The notes under the pieces: model-generated | The model's database searches: none | Told to the model about the DNA's origin: nothing | What the model saw: the letters and a program-made list of their open reading frames with translations, nothing else | Program-made: the position numbers and the translations under genes | Shown: one piece after another, positions 6,392 through 14,301 of the stretch | How the letters are laid out: each line of letters begins with the position of its first letter | Numbering within the stretch: the first letter of the stretch is position 1 | Source: a bacterium | Lineage (GTDB): Bacteria; CLD3; SB21 | Direction: 5' to 3' | DNA length: 41,615 nt | Assembly (NCBI GenBank): GCA_016787925.1 | Contig: JAEUSK010000050.1 | Span: 1 to 41,615, forward strand

Positions 6392-9193
6392 ATGAAGTAT
6401 GGGTTGTCCTGTCTCTTCATACTTTTTTTTGCGGTACCCGTTTGGTCTCAGATCAATATGACTAACCTTAGTCAACTGGATCAACACGGCACGAATTACG
6501 CCAATATTTGGGGGTACACCGATTCCCTTGGGCGTGAGTATGCGCTTTTGGGCTGTAATACTGGGACGGCGGTGATTGAAATCACCAATCCGTCCATACC
6601 GGTGGAAAGAGCGTTTATTCCTGGCGGTACATCCAGTTGGCATGAGATCCAATCCTGGGGGAAATACGCATATGTAGTGTCGGAAGCGGGAGGCAGCGGA
6701 TTACAGATCATTGATATGTCCCAGCTGCCCGTTACGGCAACACTGGTTAATACGTGGACAACAACCGGTTACGATCATACGCATGATATTCAGATTCGCG
6801 ACGGGTATGCCTATTTGACCGGCGGGAATGCGACGCCGGTGGGGGGCATTAAGATATTAAGTCTTGCGGATCCCGTTAACCCTGTGGAAGTTGGAAGTTT
6901 TAATAATGAATATATCCATGACTGTTACGTTCGAAATGATACTATCTATGCGGCGGCCATATTTTCAGGGAAAGTGTACGTGATCGATGCAAAAAATAAA
7001 TCCAACCTGCAGGTTGTTCACTCATACACTTACCCCGGAGCTTTTACTCACAATACGGCATTGTCCGATAACGGCCAAATTCTTTTTACAACGGACGAAA
7101 CAAGCAGCCCCGCCGGAAGCCTGCGAATTTGGGATATTTCAACTTTGCGGGATGGCATTGCGAATAATACAAATATCTCTCAACTGGGATCGTACGGGAG
7201 TTCCGGGATTGTGCATAATGTATATGCCAAAGGGAAATATGCCTACGCTTCCTATTATACGGAAGGCGTACGCATTTTTGATGTCAGCAATCCATCAGCG
7301 CCGATTGTTGCAGGACATTATGACACATATACTCCGAGTAACTCCGCGCAATTCGCCGGTGCGTGGGGTGTTTATCCGTACTTTCCATCCGGAAATATTG
7401 CGGTTTCCGATATCAGCGGCGGCCTTTACGTTCTTGGCTTCTCAGGAAAAGAAACTGGACAAATATCAGGGATCGTAACCGACAGTATCTCCGGGGAACC
7501 AATCAAGGATGTAACTATAACGCTTTTGCAGGATAATCTGACGCGTACCACCAATGATTCCGGCCGGTATAATTTTACAGCATTATCAGGCAATTCAACT
7601 TTAAAAATCGTTAAACCGGGATACGTTACTATTTATCGGGATGCAACTGTTCCGACTAATTCTGCATCGAATTTTGATTATGCGATGACCCGAAATTTAC
7701 CGCAAACACCCCAGCATGTTACCATCAGCCATGATAGTGCATCGCTTACGTTAACCTGGCGGCAAAATCAGGAACCCTTTTTCATGCGGTATAGAATTTA
7801 TGGCGGGACGTCTCCTAATCCTGTCACGGTACTTGATTCTCTCGACAATCGTCAGGATACGGTAATAACATTCAGCGGACTGACCAACGGTACTTTGTAT
7901 TATTTCCGGCTGACGGTTGTAGATTCCTCATTCCGTGAAAGTGTGTTTTCTACCGAAGTAAGCGAGGCTCCGAATATCCCCGGATTCGAACCGCCCGAAA
8001 CGCCTGCGAATGTCACTATAAGCAGCGACAGTGCTCGCGTGACACTGCAGTGGAATCAGAATCAGGATGGCGATTTTATGAGGTATAGAATTTATGGCGG
8101 AACTTCCCCGGGCCCTACCGTATCCATAGATTCTGTTGAAAACCGGGTTGATACCATTAAAACAATCGCCGGGCTTGTCAACGGCACGACTTACTATTTC
8201 CGTATCACGGCAGTTGATAATCATTACGTGGAAAGCGGTTTTTCTGCACAAGTGAGCGCCACGCCCCAAACGCCTTCATTAAGTCTGACGACCTCACTTT
8301 ATCAGAATTCGCTGCTCACGAAATATGTTGATATCATTGTGACCTCGGATGTTGATTTGACGGGCGCGCCAACCGTCAAACTTTGGCGAACAACGGACAC
8401 GACCGTTATTGCCATGTCAGTCATCTCGCAAAATGTTTACAAAGGATCCTACGCATTTGATGCGGACGGAATTTATAAAATCCGCACGCGGGCGGTGTCA
8501 TACCGTGGGCAGGACTCAACAAAGGAGCGAACCTATTCAGTCTCGCTGGCAAAACCCGGAATTCCGGTGGTTTTGAAATCCGCAGATGGTTTAGCCCGTC
8601 TTCAAATACTGGACAATTCCGTTTCTGAAGAAACATGCTTTATTTTGAATAATGAGACAATCAAAAATGAAACCGCGTATTATTTCGGACCCACAAACGA
8701 GTTTTCTTCAACTATACGGGTAGAGATTCAATACGATCCTGCCAGGTTCGCCGAGACGGATAAGCTTTTTATCTTTAGATATGAGGACGGGCAATGGCAA
8801 CGCCTCGAGAGCCTGGTTTTACCAAAGTATAATAAAGTAGTTGCGAATGTAAATAAACTGGGCGTATTCAAGGTTGATGAAGATTACGAAATGACGGCAC
8901 ATAATTTGGTCGTGAAATCTTATAATCTAAAACAAAATTACCCGAATCCTTTTAATCCGTCTACCACAATTGAATATGATATGCCTGAAGACGGGCGTTT
9001 GTCTATTGTGGTATACAACCTGCTCGGACAGAAAGTCAGGACTTTATATGATGCGCAGCGTTCTGCCGGTCGATACACGGTTATTTGGGACGGACGACAT
9101 GATAATGGACGCGAAGCCGCAAGTGGAATTTACCTATACCGATTACAGACGAAAAACTTTATTCAGACTAAGAGAATGCTTTTTATAAAATAA
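6392..9193 (+). CDS. Secreted choice-of-anchor B (LVIVD repeat) protein with two FnIII domains and a FlgD/T9SS-type C-terminal sorting domain
   Basis: This 933-residue exported protein begins with a signal peptide ending near AVPVWSQ (residue 20). Residues about 20-355 are LVIVD-type beta-propeller repeats (for example QIIDMSQLP, RIFDVSNPSAP) of the choice-of-anchor B family. Residues about 357-435 are a carboxypeptidase-regulatory-like domain (SGIVTDSISGEPI). About 437-530 and 534-625 are two closely related fibronectin type III domains. About 850-933 is a FlgD-like/type IX-style C-terminal domain with NPFNPSTTIEY and SGIYLYRL. It is therefore probably surface-attached or released through a type IX-like system, which is inference. 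The start follows a good AAGGAGAG ribosome site 22 bases after the DUF445 gene. Ligand and function are unknown. Confidence 0.85.
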   Translation: MKYGLSCLFILFFAVPVWSQINMTNLSQLDQHGTNYANIWGYTDSLGREYALLGCNTGTAVIEITNPSIPVERAFIPGGTSSWHEIQSWGKYAYVVSEAGGSGLQIIDMSQLPVTATLVNTWTTTGYDHTHDIQIRDGYAYLTGGNATPVGGIKILSLADPVNPVEVGSFNNEYIHDCYVRNDTIYAAAIFSGKVYVIDAKNKSNLQVVHSYTYPGAFTHNTALSDNGQILFTTDETSSPAGSLRIWDISTLRDGIANNTNISQLGSYGSSGIVHNVYAKGKYAYASYYTEGVRIFDVSNPSAPIVAGHYDTYTPSNSAQFAGAWGVYPYFPSGNIAVSDISGGLYVLGFSGKETGQISGIVTDSISGEPIKDVTITLLQDNLTRTTNDSGRYNFTALSGNSTLKIVKPGYVTIYRDATVPTNSASNFDYAMTRNLPQTPQHVTISHDSASLTLTWRQNQEPFFMRYRIYGGTSPNPVTVLDSLDNRQDTVITFSGLTNGTLYYFRLTVVDSSFRESVFSTEVSEAPNIPGFEPPETPANVTISSDSARVTLQWNQNQDGDFMRYRIYGGTSPGPTVSIDSVENRVDTIKTIAGLVNGTTYYFRITAVDNHYVESGFSAQVSATPQTPSLSLTTSLYQNSLLTKYVDIIVTSDVDLTGAPTVKLWRTTDTTVIAMSVISQNVYKGSYAFDADGIYKIRTRAVSYRGQDSTKERTYSVSLAKPGIPVVLKSADGLARLQILDNSVSEETCFILNNETIKNETAYYFGPTNEFSSTIRVEIQYDPARFAETDKLFIFRYEDGQWQRLESLVLPKYNKVVANVNKLGVFKVDEDYEMTAHNLVVKSYNLKQNYPNPFNPSTTIEYDMPEDGRLSIVVYNLLGQKVRTLYDAQRSAGRYTVIWDGRHDNGREAASGIYLYRLQTKNFIQTKRMLFIK
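7701..8263 (+). repeat. Tandem duplication encoding two FnIII domains
   Basis: Two copies of about 270 bases (7701-7975 and 7992-8263) lie head to tail within the LVIVD-protein gene. They share blocks such as GGTATAGAATTTATGGCGG at 7788 and 8083. The protein copies align through HVTISHDSASLTLTW / NVTISSDSARVTLQW and RYRIYGGTSP. The nucleotide-level identity indicates a fairly recent domain duplication. Confidence 0.75.
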
Positions 9194-9238
9194 AAATGAC
9201 GAGTGAAAATTGAATTGTCAATCAAACTTAAAAGTTTT

Positions 9239-9829
9239 ATGAAAACGATTAACTTTGTTCTGCCGGTCTTTGTTCTAATATGTCAAATCTCCTGCGGTCC
9301 CGACCCGGTGAAAGAAACGACAACATACGAAGATATGATCCTAGAAGGGTGGACCAGTTATAGCCAAAACGAATTTGAAATGGCGGCTGAATGGTTTACC
9401 AAGGCCGCGAAAAAGGAACCTTCCTTCGCAGAACCTTACACCGGCTTGGCGTGGATACAAATGAAAATGGATCATTTTATTAAGGCGGAGGAGTATTTTA
9501 ATACGGGCACACTAAAAATAAATGTAACGGCTGATCACTTCGCCGGGTGGGCATTTATGAAAAATGCACAAAAAGAATATGACGTCTCTAATACGCACGC
9601 TCAAACGGCTTTGGATGCCGATGCCGAATGGAGTTTTCCCTACGCCGTCGGTCTCAGCGCATCGGACCTGAAGTTGTTGCAAGCGCAAAATTATTTTCTT
9701 CTCGCGGATTACACCAACAGCCTGCTGTTGGTGAAAACTCTAAACCCGGGTTTTGATGCGGATATTTTTGACAGTGCAGGACAAGCATTGCTTGCGAAGG
9801 AAATTGAGCGGCTGCGAAAGATCGTATAA
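9239..9829 (+). CDS. Small lipoprotein with tetratricopeptide-like repeats
   Basis: No specific family is recognised. The ATG at 9239 gives a 196-residue protein with a classic lipoprotein-style leader (MKTINFVLPVFVLICQISC), so the mature protein would be lipid-anchored at Cys19. The lipobox is loose, as in many FCB lipoproteins. An in-frame GTG at 9203 would add twelve residues before the leader and is less likely. Residues about 33-110 form helical TPR-like pairs (GWTSYSQNEFEMAAEWFTKA, YTGLAWIQMKMDHFIKAEEY). The gene follows the LVIVD protein by 45 bases on the same strand and ends at a shared bidirectional terminator. A scaffold role in the envelope is plausible. Confidence 0.7.
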   Translation: MKTINFVLPVFVLICQISCGPDPVKETTTYEDMILEGWTSYSQNEFEMAAEWFTKAAKKEPSFAEPYTGLAWIQMKMDHFIKAEEYFNTGTLKINVTADHFAGWAFMKNAQKEYDVSNTHAQTALDADAEWSFPYAVGLSASDLKLLQAQNYFLLADYTNSLLLVKTLNPGFDADIFDSAGQALLAKEIERLRKIV

Positions 9830-9838
9830 GTATCATTC

Positions 9839-9874
9839 AAAAAAAAAGTCCGGCCATGAGCGGACGAACTTTTT
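9839..9874. terminator. Bidirectional terminator between convergent lipoprotein genes
   Basis: The stem GTCCG (9848-9852) pairs with CGGAC (9861-9865) around an 8-base loop. Nine A residues flank it on the left and five T residues on the right, so each strand reads a hairpin followed by a U tract. The leftward version, with nine U residues directly after the stem, is the stronger. It serves both the TPR lipoprotein and the lytic transglycosylase gene. Confidence 0.8.
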
Positions 9875-9894
9875 ATGACTTTTATTTGTTTAAT

Positions 9895-12012
9895 TCAGTT
9901 GTTAGTACCAACGTAGATTTTCAGTTTTTCTCCGACGCGGATTGAGTTGGAAGATAATTTGTTCCATCGTTTGATGCTGCTTACTTCGACGTTAAATAGT
10001 TTTGCGATACTGATCAATGTGTCGTTGTCCTGCACCACGTAAATCTTCGTTCCCGGCTCGTCCGCTGCGACTTCCTTAGCTTTTTTCCTGGTCGCATTGC
10101 GATATCCTTCGTCAGGAATATACGTATCTATCCACAGGGTCAGCACTTGTCCCGGAAAAATAGGATCGCCGTAGTATAATCCGTTCCAGTCCCTGATGTT
10201 CTGTGCCAAAATATTGTACCATTCTGCAATTTCCCCTAGGGTATTTCCTCCCTCGACTTTGTATAATATTTTTTTCTTACCTGCCTTGTCATCGGCTTTT
10301 TTCTTGGTCGTTGTTGATCCCGCGCCGGATGAATAGCTGCCGGCGCTTGTCGTGGATTTCGTATACGCAGGTGTTGTAACTGCCGAAGCCGTGTAGGATT
10401 TCGGCGCAACCGGAATGATAATGTATTGGCCGGTGATCAGATTAACGGAACTCTTGAGCTGATTGGCCTGCATGATCGCTTTGATATCCGTGCCGTAACG
10501 ATTGGCAATCAGTGACAGCGTTTCACCGTATTTTACCTGGTATCTGACCCATGAGCGTTTTTTCTCCTGCGGAATTTTGGCGTAATTCTCAAGGAATGTG
10601 GCGCGCGTGCCGGACGGCAATTTGAGCAAGTACCGGGAAGTCGTTGGCGGCGTGCACCAACGCAATAGCGCGGGATTGATATCACGAATGCTGTCCACCG
10701 TCGAATTCACACAACCGGCAATAATCTCAAGGTCAAGGCATTCGGTTACTGTGACTGTGTCGACAAGCATTGGAAGGTCTTTTTGTAAAGTGACTCCGAA
10801 TTGATCCGGGTTTTTGGCTATGGTCGCCGATGCTATAAAGTAGGGCACATAATTCTTAGCCTCTCTCGGCATCTTAGACATTTCCCAGTAGTCACGCGTA
10901 TTGTTCTTTTTCATCGCACGGTTGACGCCGCCCGGGCCTGCGTTGTATGCGGCTAATACAAGATACCAATCGCCGTAAATATTGAACAGGTCCTTAAGAT
11001 GTTTGATAGCGGCCTTGGTTGACACATAAATATCCCGCCGTTCGTCTACCCACCAATCCACATTCATTCCGTAGATTGCAGCAGTTGATTTGGTAAATTG
11101 CCAGGGTCCAACCGCATGCGCGCGTGATCTGGCAGTTGCGCTGAAACCGCTTTCGATCATGGCGAGATAAATCAGATCTTCGGAGACGCCCTCCTGTTTG
11201 ATCACTTCCCTGATCAGGTTCTCAAATTGTCCCATTTTCTTATACAAAAAGCGAATGTTGGCGCCGCCGTCTTTGGCCATATAGTCGATGTATTTTTGTA
11301 TTCTTTCATTTTGGATATTCATAGGAATGTAATCCAACGCGTGGCCTTTTGCTATGGGCGCTTTGATCGAGCCGTATGAAGTGAGGCCGGATAAACCGGT
11401 ATCAAAGAACACCAGACGACTCAAAACCGTTTGATTAAAGGCGTCGCCGTTAAATTCATTCTTAAGTTCAAGCAAATTCTTATAATGTTCAATTATTCCG
11501 TTTGCCAGCCAATTACCGTAATCGGATCTGTCTGCAACCTGCGTATCATCCTGTTCCGTTCTCGTTTCTCCGATATTAAAAGGCAGCATAAGGTCGCCGC
11601 CATTGCCATTGGCGGCATCGTCATCATACGACTCCTTACTTGCTAATATATCTCCCAGGGCAACGAGAGCATCAATGGCGGCAAGATATTCTTGTTTTGC
11701 AGCTTCTGCATTTTGTTCGACGAACCAGAAGTTAAGGGCATTGGCATAATGCTTTTTTACGTTCTCGATCGCGACGACTTCACCCGACCCGTTTGTTTGC
11801 TGAAAGCCTTTATCTGAATCTGAATCGACCAGCTTAAGGAATTGAACTTCTTGAACCGGCAGCTGAACGGAATCAGCCTTTTGGCTAGTAATCTCAGCCG
11901 GTTTTGTTCCAGCCTTGTTTAGCTCCGGATTAAGAACACTTTGCGACGAACCGCAGCCGATCATGACCCATACAAAAAATGTCAACCACATAGTTCTCAA
12001 GTAAAATCTCAT
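9895..12012 (-). CDS. mltD: Membrane-bound lytic murein transglycosylase D-like lipoprotein with three LysM domains
   Basis: This periplasmic peptidoglycan-cleaving enzyme has a lipoprotein leader with lipid Cys at residue 20 (WVMIGC) and an extended linker. The SLT/GH23 catalytic domain (about 275-390) has the catalytic E287 in AMIESGFSATA, the GPWQF motif and AAYNAGPGGVNRA. A degenerate LysM-like stretch lies near 415-465. Three LysM peptidoglycan-binding domains follow (about 489-535, 583-630 and 657-702), separated by Ser/Thr- and Lys-rich linkers. The length of 705 is longer than E. coli MltD (452), because of an extended N-terminal region and the extra linkers. A near-consensus promoter and an AGGAG ribosome site lie upstream. 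It is probably a single-gene transcript. Confidence 0.92.
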   Translation of the reverse strand: MRFYLRTMWLTFFVWVMIGCGSSQSVLNPELNKAGTKPAEITSQKADSVQLPVQEVQFLKLVDSDSDKGFQQTNGSGEVVAIENVKKHYANALNFWFVEQNAEAAKQEYLAAIDALVALGDILASKESYDDDAANGNGGDLMLPFNIGETRTEQDDTQVADRSDYGNWLANGIIEHYKNLLELKNEFNGDAFNQTVLSRLVFFDTGLSGLTSYGSIKAPIAKGHALDYIPMNIQNERIQKYIDYMAKDGGANIRFLYKKMGQFENLIREVIKQEGVSEDLIYLAMIESGFSATARSRAHAVGPWQFTKSTAAIYGMNVDWWVDERRDIYVSTKAAIKHLKDLFNIYGDWYLVLAAYNAGPGGVNRAMKKNNTRDYWEMSKMPREAKNYVPYFIASATIAKNPDQFGVTLQKDLPMLVDTVTVTECLDLEIIAGCVNSTVDSIRDINPALLRWCTPPTTSRYLLKLPSGTRATFLENYAKIPQEKKRSWVRYQVKYGETLSLIANRYGTDIKAIMQANQLKSSVNLITGQYIIIPVAPKSYTASAVTTPAYTKSTTSAGSYSSGAGSTTTKKKADDKAGKKKILYKVEGGNTLGEIAEWYNILAQNIRDWNGLYYGDPIFPGQVLTLWIDTYIPDEGYRNATRKKAKEVAADEPGTKIYVVQDNDTLISIAKLFNVEVSSIKRWNKLSSNSIRVGEKLKIYVGTNN

Positions 12013-12064
12013 CTGCTTTGATTCTCCTAAATCATTAAAAAATCAGGCACTTCTAAACCGCGAG

Positions 12065-12093
12065 AATATAGAATAATCGCTTCGGAATGTCAA
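12065..12093 (-). promoter_or_regulatory. Strong sigma70-like promoter for the lytic transglycosylase gene
   Basis: On the minus strand the consensus -35 box TTGACA (12093-12088) is followed by a 17-base spacer and TATATT (12070-12065), with A/T-rich sequence upstream. The start codon is 53 bases beyond the -10 box. This is the best match to the sigma70 consensus I found in the window. Confidence 0.75.
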
Positions 12094-12127
12094 TATTTTT
12101 AGAATTTAAAAAATGCAACTGCAGGCG

Positions 12128-12733
12128 TTATTTTGAGAAAATGTCAACGTTTCTTTTTGTAATTTCCAGATTTTGTCTGCTCACTAATACTAAGTTCTTG
12201 AAATTGACACCGAAAATTTCAGATGTACGCCATAGCTGATCCGATTCCCTGACATAAACCAGAGTTTCCCCAGCCAAAGTTTGTATTGTTGCCTTATCCG
12301 GGTCCTGCAATTCAATCGATTGTACCATGGTACCAAACTTCTGCATCAGTGATGGGGTTTCATCCTTGGAAGCGAACATATGGCTGCATAATACTGTAAA
12401 AACGTCTTTCTCGTATGCCGACGATTCAATGTCCCTGTATTTGAACGTATCTTGCTGAAAAGCTATGGAAAGATTATCTATAGCCTCCTCCTTTAGTGCA
12501 TCTGGATATTCGGAACGTATTATGGCGACCACTTCGCGGGTTGTATTGAGATAGGCATGAAAATCGGCTTTTGTATCCGATGTGAGGAGTTCATACACTA
12601 TTTGATAATCTTTGTCCGCAAATGCACGAACAAATTTGTTGTGGGCGCCATCCGGCGTAGCGGGATCCATATTAGCTGAACCGCAGCCCGCATTCACTAT
12701 TACAAGTCCGGCCAATAAGAAAAAACGGGTCAT
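12128..12733 (-). CDS. Hypothetical lipoprotein, possibly NTF2/DUF4878-like
   Basis: The 201-residue protein has a short lipoprotein leader with lipobox NAGC (lipid Cys17). The mature part starts with PDGAHNKFVRAFADKDYQIVYELL. That resembles the first helices of NTF2-like and DUF4878 envelope lipoproteins, which often begin by pairing a residue-loss or 'capacity' helix with a cone-shaped fold. Alternating helices and strands continue to the end. No catalytic residues are recognisable. It lies upstream of the lytic transglycosylase on the same strand, 115 bases away, but that gene has its own promoter. It is divergent from rlmN. Function unknown; the fold assignment is a guess from pattern. 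Confidence 0.7.
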   Translation of the reverse strand: MTRFFLLAGLVIVNAGCGSANMDPATPDGAHNKFVRAFADKDYQIVYELLTSDTKADFHAYLNTTREVVAIIRSEYPDALKEEAIDNLSIAFQQDTFKYRDIESSAYEKDVFTVLCSHMFASKDETPSLMQKFGTMVQSIELQDPDKATIQTLAGETLVYVRESDQLWRTSEIFGVNFKNLVLVSRQNLEITKRNVDIFSK

Positions 12734-12859
12734 AGTATGCCTGTCAAGGTTTTTTCGACAACGTATTCAATGGCGGCCTTATATGCAAGTGGCATGTATC
12801 GCATTAAAATAAGCATCAAAATGCTTGCAAGAAAAGGGTGGAAATGTTATGTTACGCCA

Positions 12860-13954
12860 ATGAAGGTCCTCACACGAAACACTGATTTTACAGCCTCTGT
12901 TGACAGCCCGGTCCCGACTGAAAAACCGAATTTACTCGGTATGACGTTGGACGAACTGGAAACATTTTTCGTTTCGCTGGGCGAAAAAAAATTCCGCGGC
13001 GCACAGGTTTTCCAATGGTTATATAAATATGGCGCTGAGTCATTTGACGATATGACCGATATCTCGAAAACGCTGCGGGAGCGATTAGGAGAAGTGGCAG
13101 TGATTCATCATGCGGCAGCCATTAAAACTCAGCAGTCGGGGGAGAAAGAAGCCTATGCGACGAAGAAAATCTTGTTCGAACTGGCGGACGGGCAGAAGAT
13201 CGAATCGGTTTTCATTCCAGACGACGAAAGACGAACAGTTTGCATTTCCACACAGGTTGGCTGCGCCGTCGGTTGCGAATTCTGCGCAACGGGGTGGATG
13301 GGTTTTAACAGAAATCTTACAGTCGGGGAGATCGTCGGACAGTTAATTTATGTTCGGAAATATATTGACCCCGGTATTTCCAACGTTGTTTTTATGGGTA
13401 TGGGCGAGCCCTTTCTGAATTATGAAAATGTGATTGCGGCTGCGCAGATCATTGCCAATGAAAAAGGCGTCGGTATGGCGGCGAAACACATTACTATTTC
13501 CACCTCCGGAATTATTCCCAAGATTTACGAATATGCGGATGAAGGCCACCCTTATAATCTGGCCATAAGCCTGAATGCGACCACAGATGAGGTGCGCCGG
13601 CGTGTAATGCCTATTACAAAAAAATATCCATTGACTGAATTGCTTCAGGCGGCCAAACATTTTAATTCAACCCGTCGAAATCCAGTTACGCTCGAGTATG
13701 TCTTGATGGCGGATGTGAATGATACTAACGCCGATGCGCTTCGACTAAGAAAATTTGCGTCCGAGCTGGGACGATGTAAAGTTAATGTGATTCCTTATAA
13801 TCCGATCGAAGGACCTGCTTTGAAGAGGCCGTCACAGGAGAGCATAGATCATTTTATGAAGCTGGTTTCCTCTATTCAGAGCCCGCTTACTTTGCGGAGA
13901 AGCAGAGGAACGGATATTTCGGCGGCTTGCGGACAACTTGCAGTCAAAAATTAG
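12860..13954 (+). CDS. rlmN: 23S rRNA (adenine-C2)-methyltransferase RlmN
   Basis: This radical SAM enzyme methylates C2 of A2503 in 23S rRNA and of A37 in some tRNAs. It has an N-terminal helical RNA-binding domain (GMTLDELETFF..). The [4Fe-4S] cluster cysteines are C135, C139 and C142 in CAVGCEFC. The GMGEPFLNY motif binds SAM, and the methyl-carrying catalytic Cys is C357 in SAACGQLA near the end. The frame is open upstream to 12737, but the ATG at 12860 gives a normal 364-residue protein; the extra upstream residues do not look conserved. No strong ribosome site is visible at any candidate start, so the exact start is uncertain. Confidence 0.93.
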   Translation: MKVLTRNTDFTASVDSPVPTEKPNLLGMTLDELETFFVSLGEKKFRGAQVFQWLYKYGAESFDDMTDISKTLRERLGEVAVIHHAAAIKTQQSGEKEAYATKKILFELADGQKIESVFIPDDERRTVCISTQVGCAVGCEFCATGWMGFNRNLTVGEIVGQLIYVRKYIDPGISNVVFMGMGEPFLNYENVIAAAQIIANEKGVGMAAKHITISTSGIIPKIYEYADEGHPYNLAISLNATTDEVRRRVMPITKKYPLTELLQAAKHFNSTRRNPVTLEYVLMADVNDTNADALRLRKFASELGRCKVNVIPYNPIEGPALKRPSQESIDHFMKLVSSIQSPLTLRRSRGTDISAACGQLAVKN

Positions 13955-14001
13955 TTTTGAGGAACATTTCATTTATTCACACTTAACCGGAGGTGTCGGG
14001 T

Positions 14002-14253
14002 ATGAAAGCGAATCAAAAACAAATCAAAGGCCGTCCGCGAAAAGCGCCGGCGGTCGTATCGGATACAGCATGGATCAAGGCCAACTGGGACATGATTTCA
14101 AAACACTACGCAGGCCAATGGATAGCCGTGTTTCGCGAGTCGGTGATCGCTAATGGACATAATCCGGAAATAGTTCAACTTAACGCAAAAGAGATTGTTG
14201 GCGATGTAACTTTTACGGTAAAATACATAGAAAAGGGAATCGTATTTCTGTAA
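14002..14253 (+). CDS. Small DUF5678-like protein
   Basis: This 83-residue protein has a basic N-terminus (KQIKGRPRKAP) and a short domain beginning with W..ISKHYAGQWIAVF and ending in a hydrophobic strand. That order, a short helix, a Tyr-x-Gly-x-Trp strand, then a helix and strand, resembles DUF5678, a small domain of unknown function. The start is set by GGAGGTG at 13988-13994, eight bases before ATG 14002. A GTG at 13993 overlaps the ribosome site and is unlikely. It follows rlmN by 47 bases and precedes dsbD, probably in the same transcript. The basic tail could contact nucleic acid, which is speculation. Confidence 0.65.
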   Translation: MKANQKQIKGRPRKAPAVVSDTAWIKANWDMISKHYAGQWIAVFRESVIANGHNPEIVQLNAKEIVGDVTFTVKYIEKGIVFL

Positions 14254-14301
14254 CAGCATCACGTTGACAAATTGGAAACAACTTATAACCGTCAGGCTGG
14301 T

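Noticed and set aside
6987-7478. Alternative-frame ORF of 163 codons within the LVIVD protein gene
   Set aside because: It overlaps the main frame, which shows clear propeller repeats; the alternative protein shows no motif.
12737-12859. Upstream extension of rlmN
   Set aside because: The added 41 residues have no resemblance to the RlmN N-terminus and would start one or two bases from the divergent lipoprotein start.
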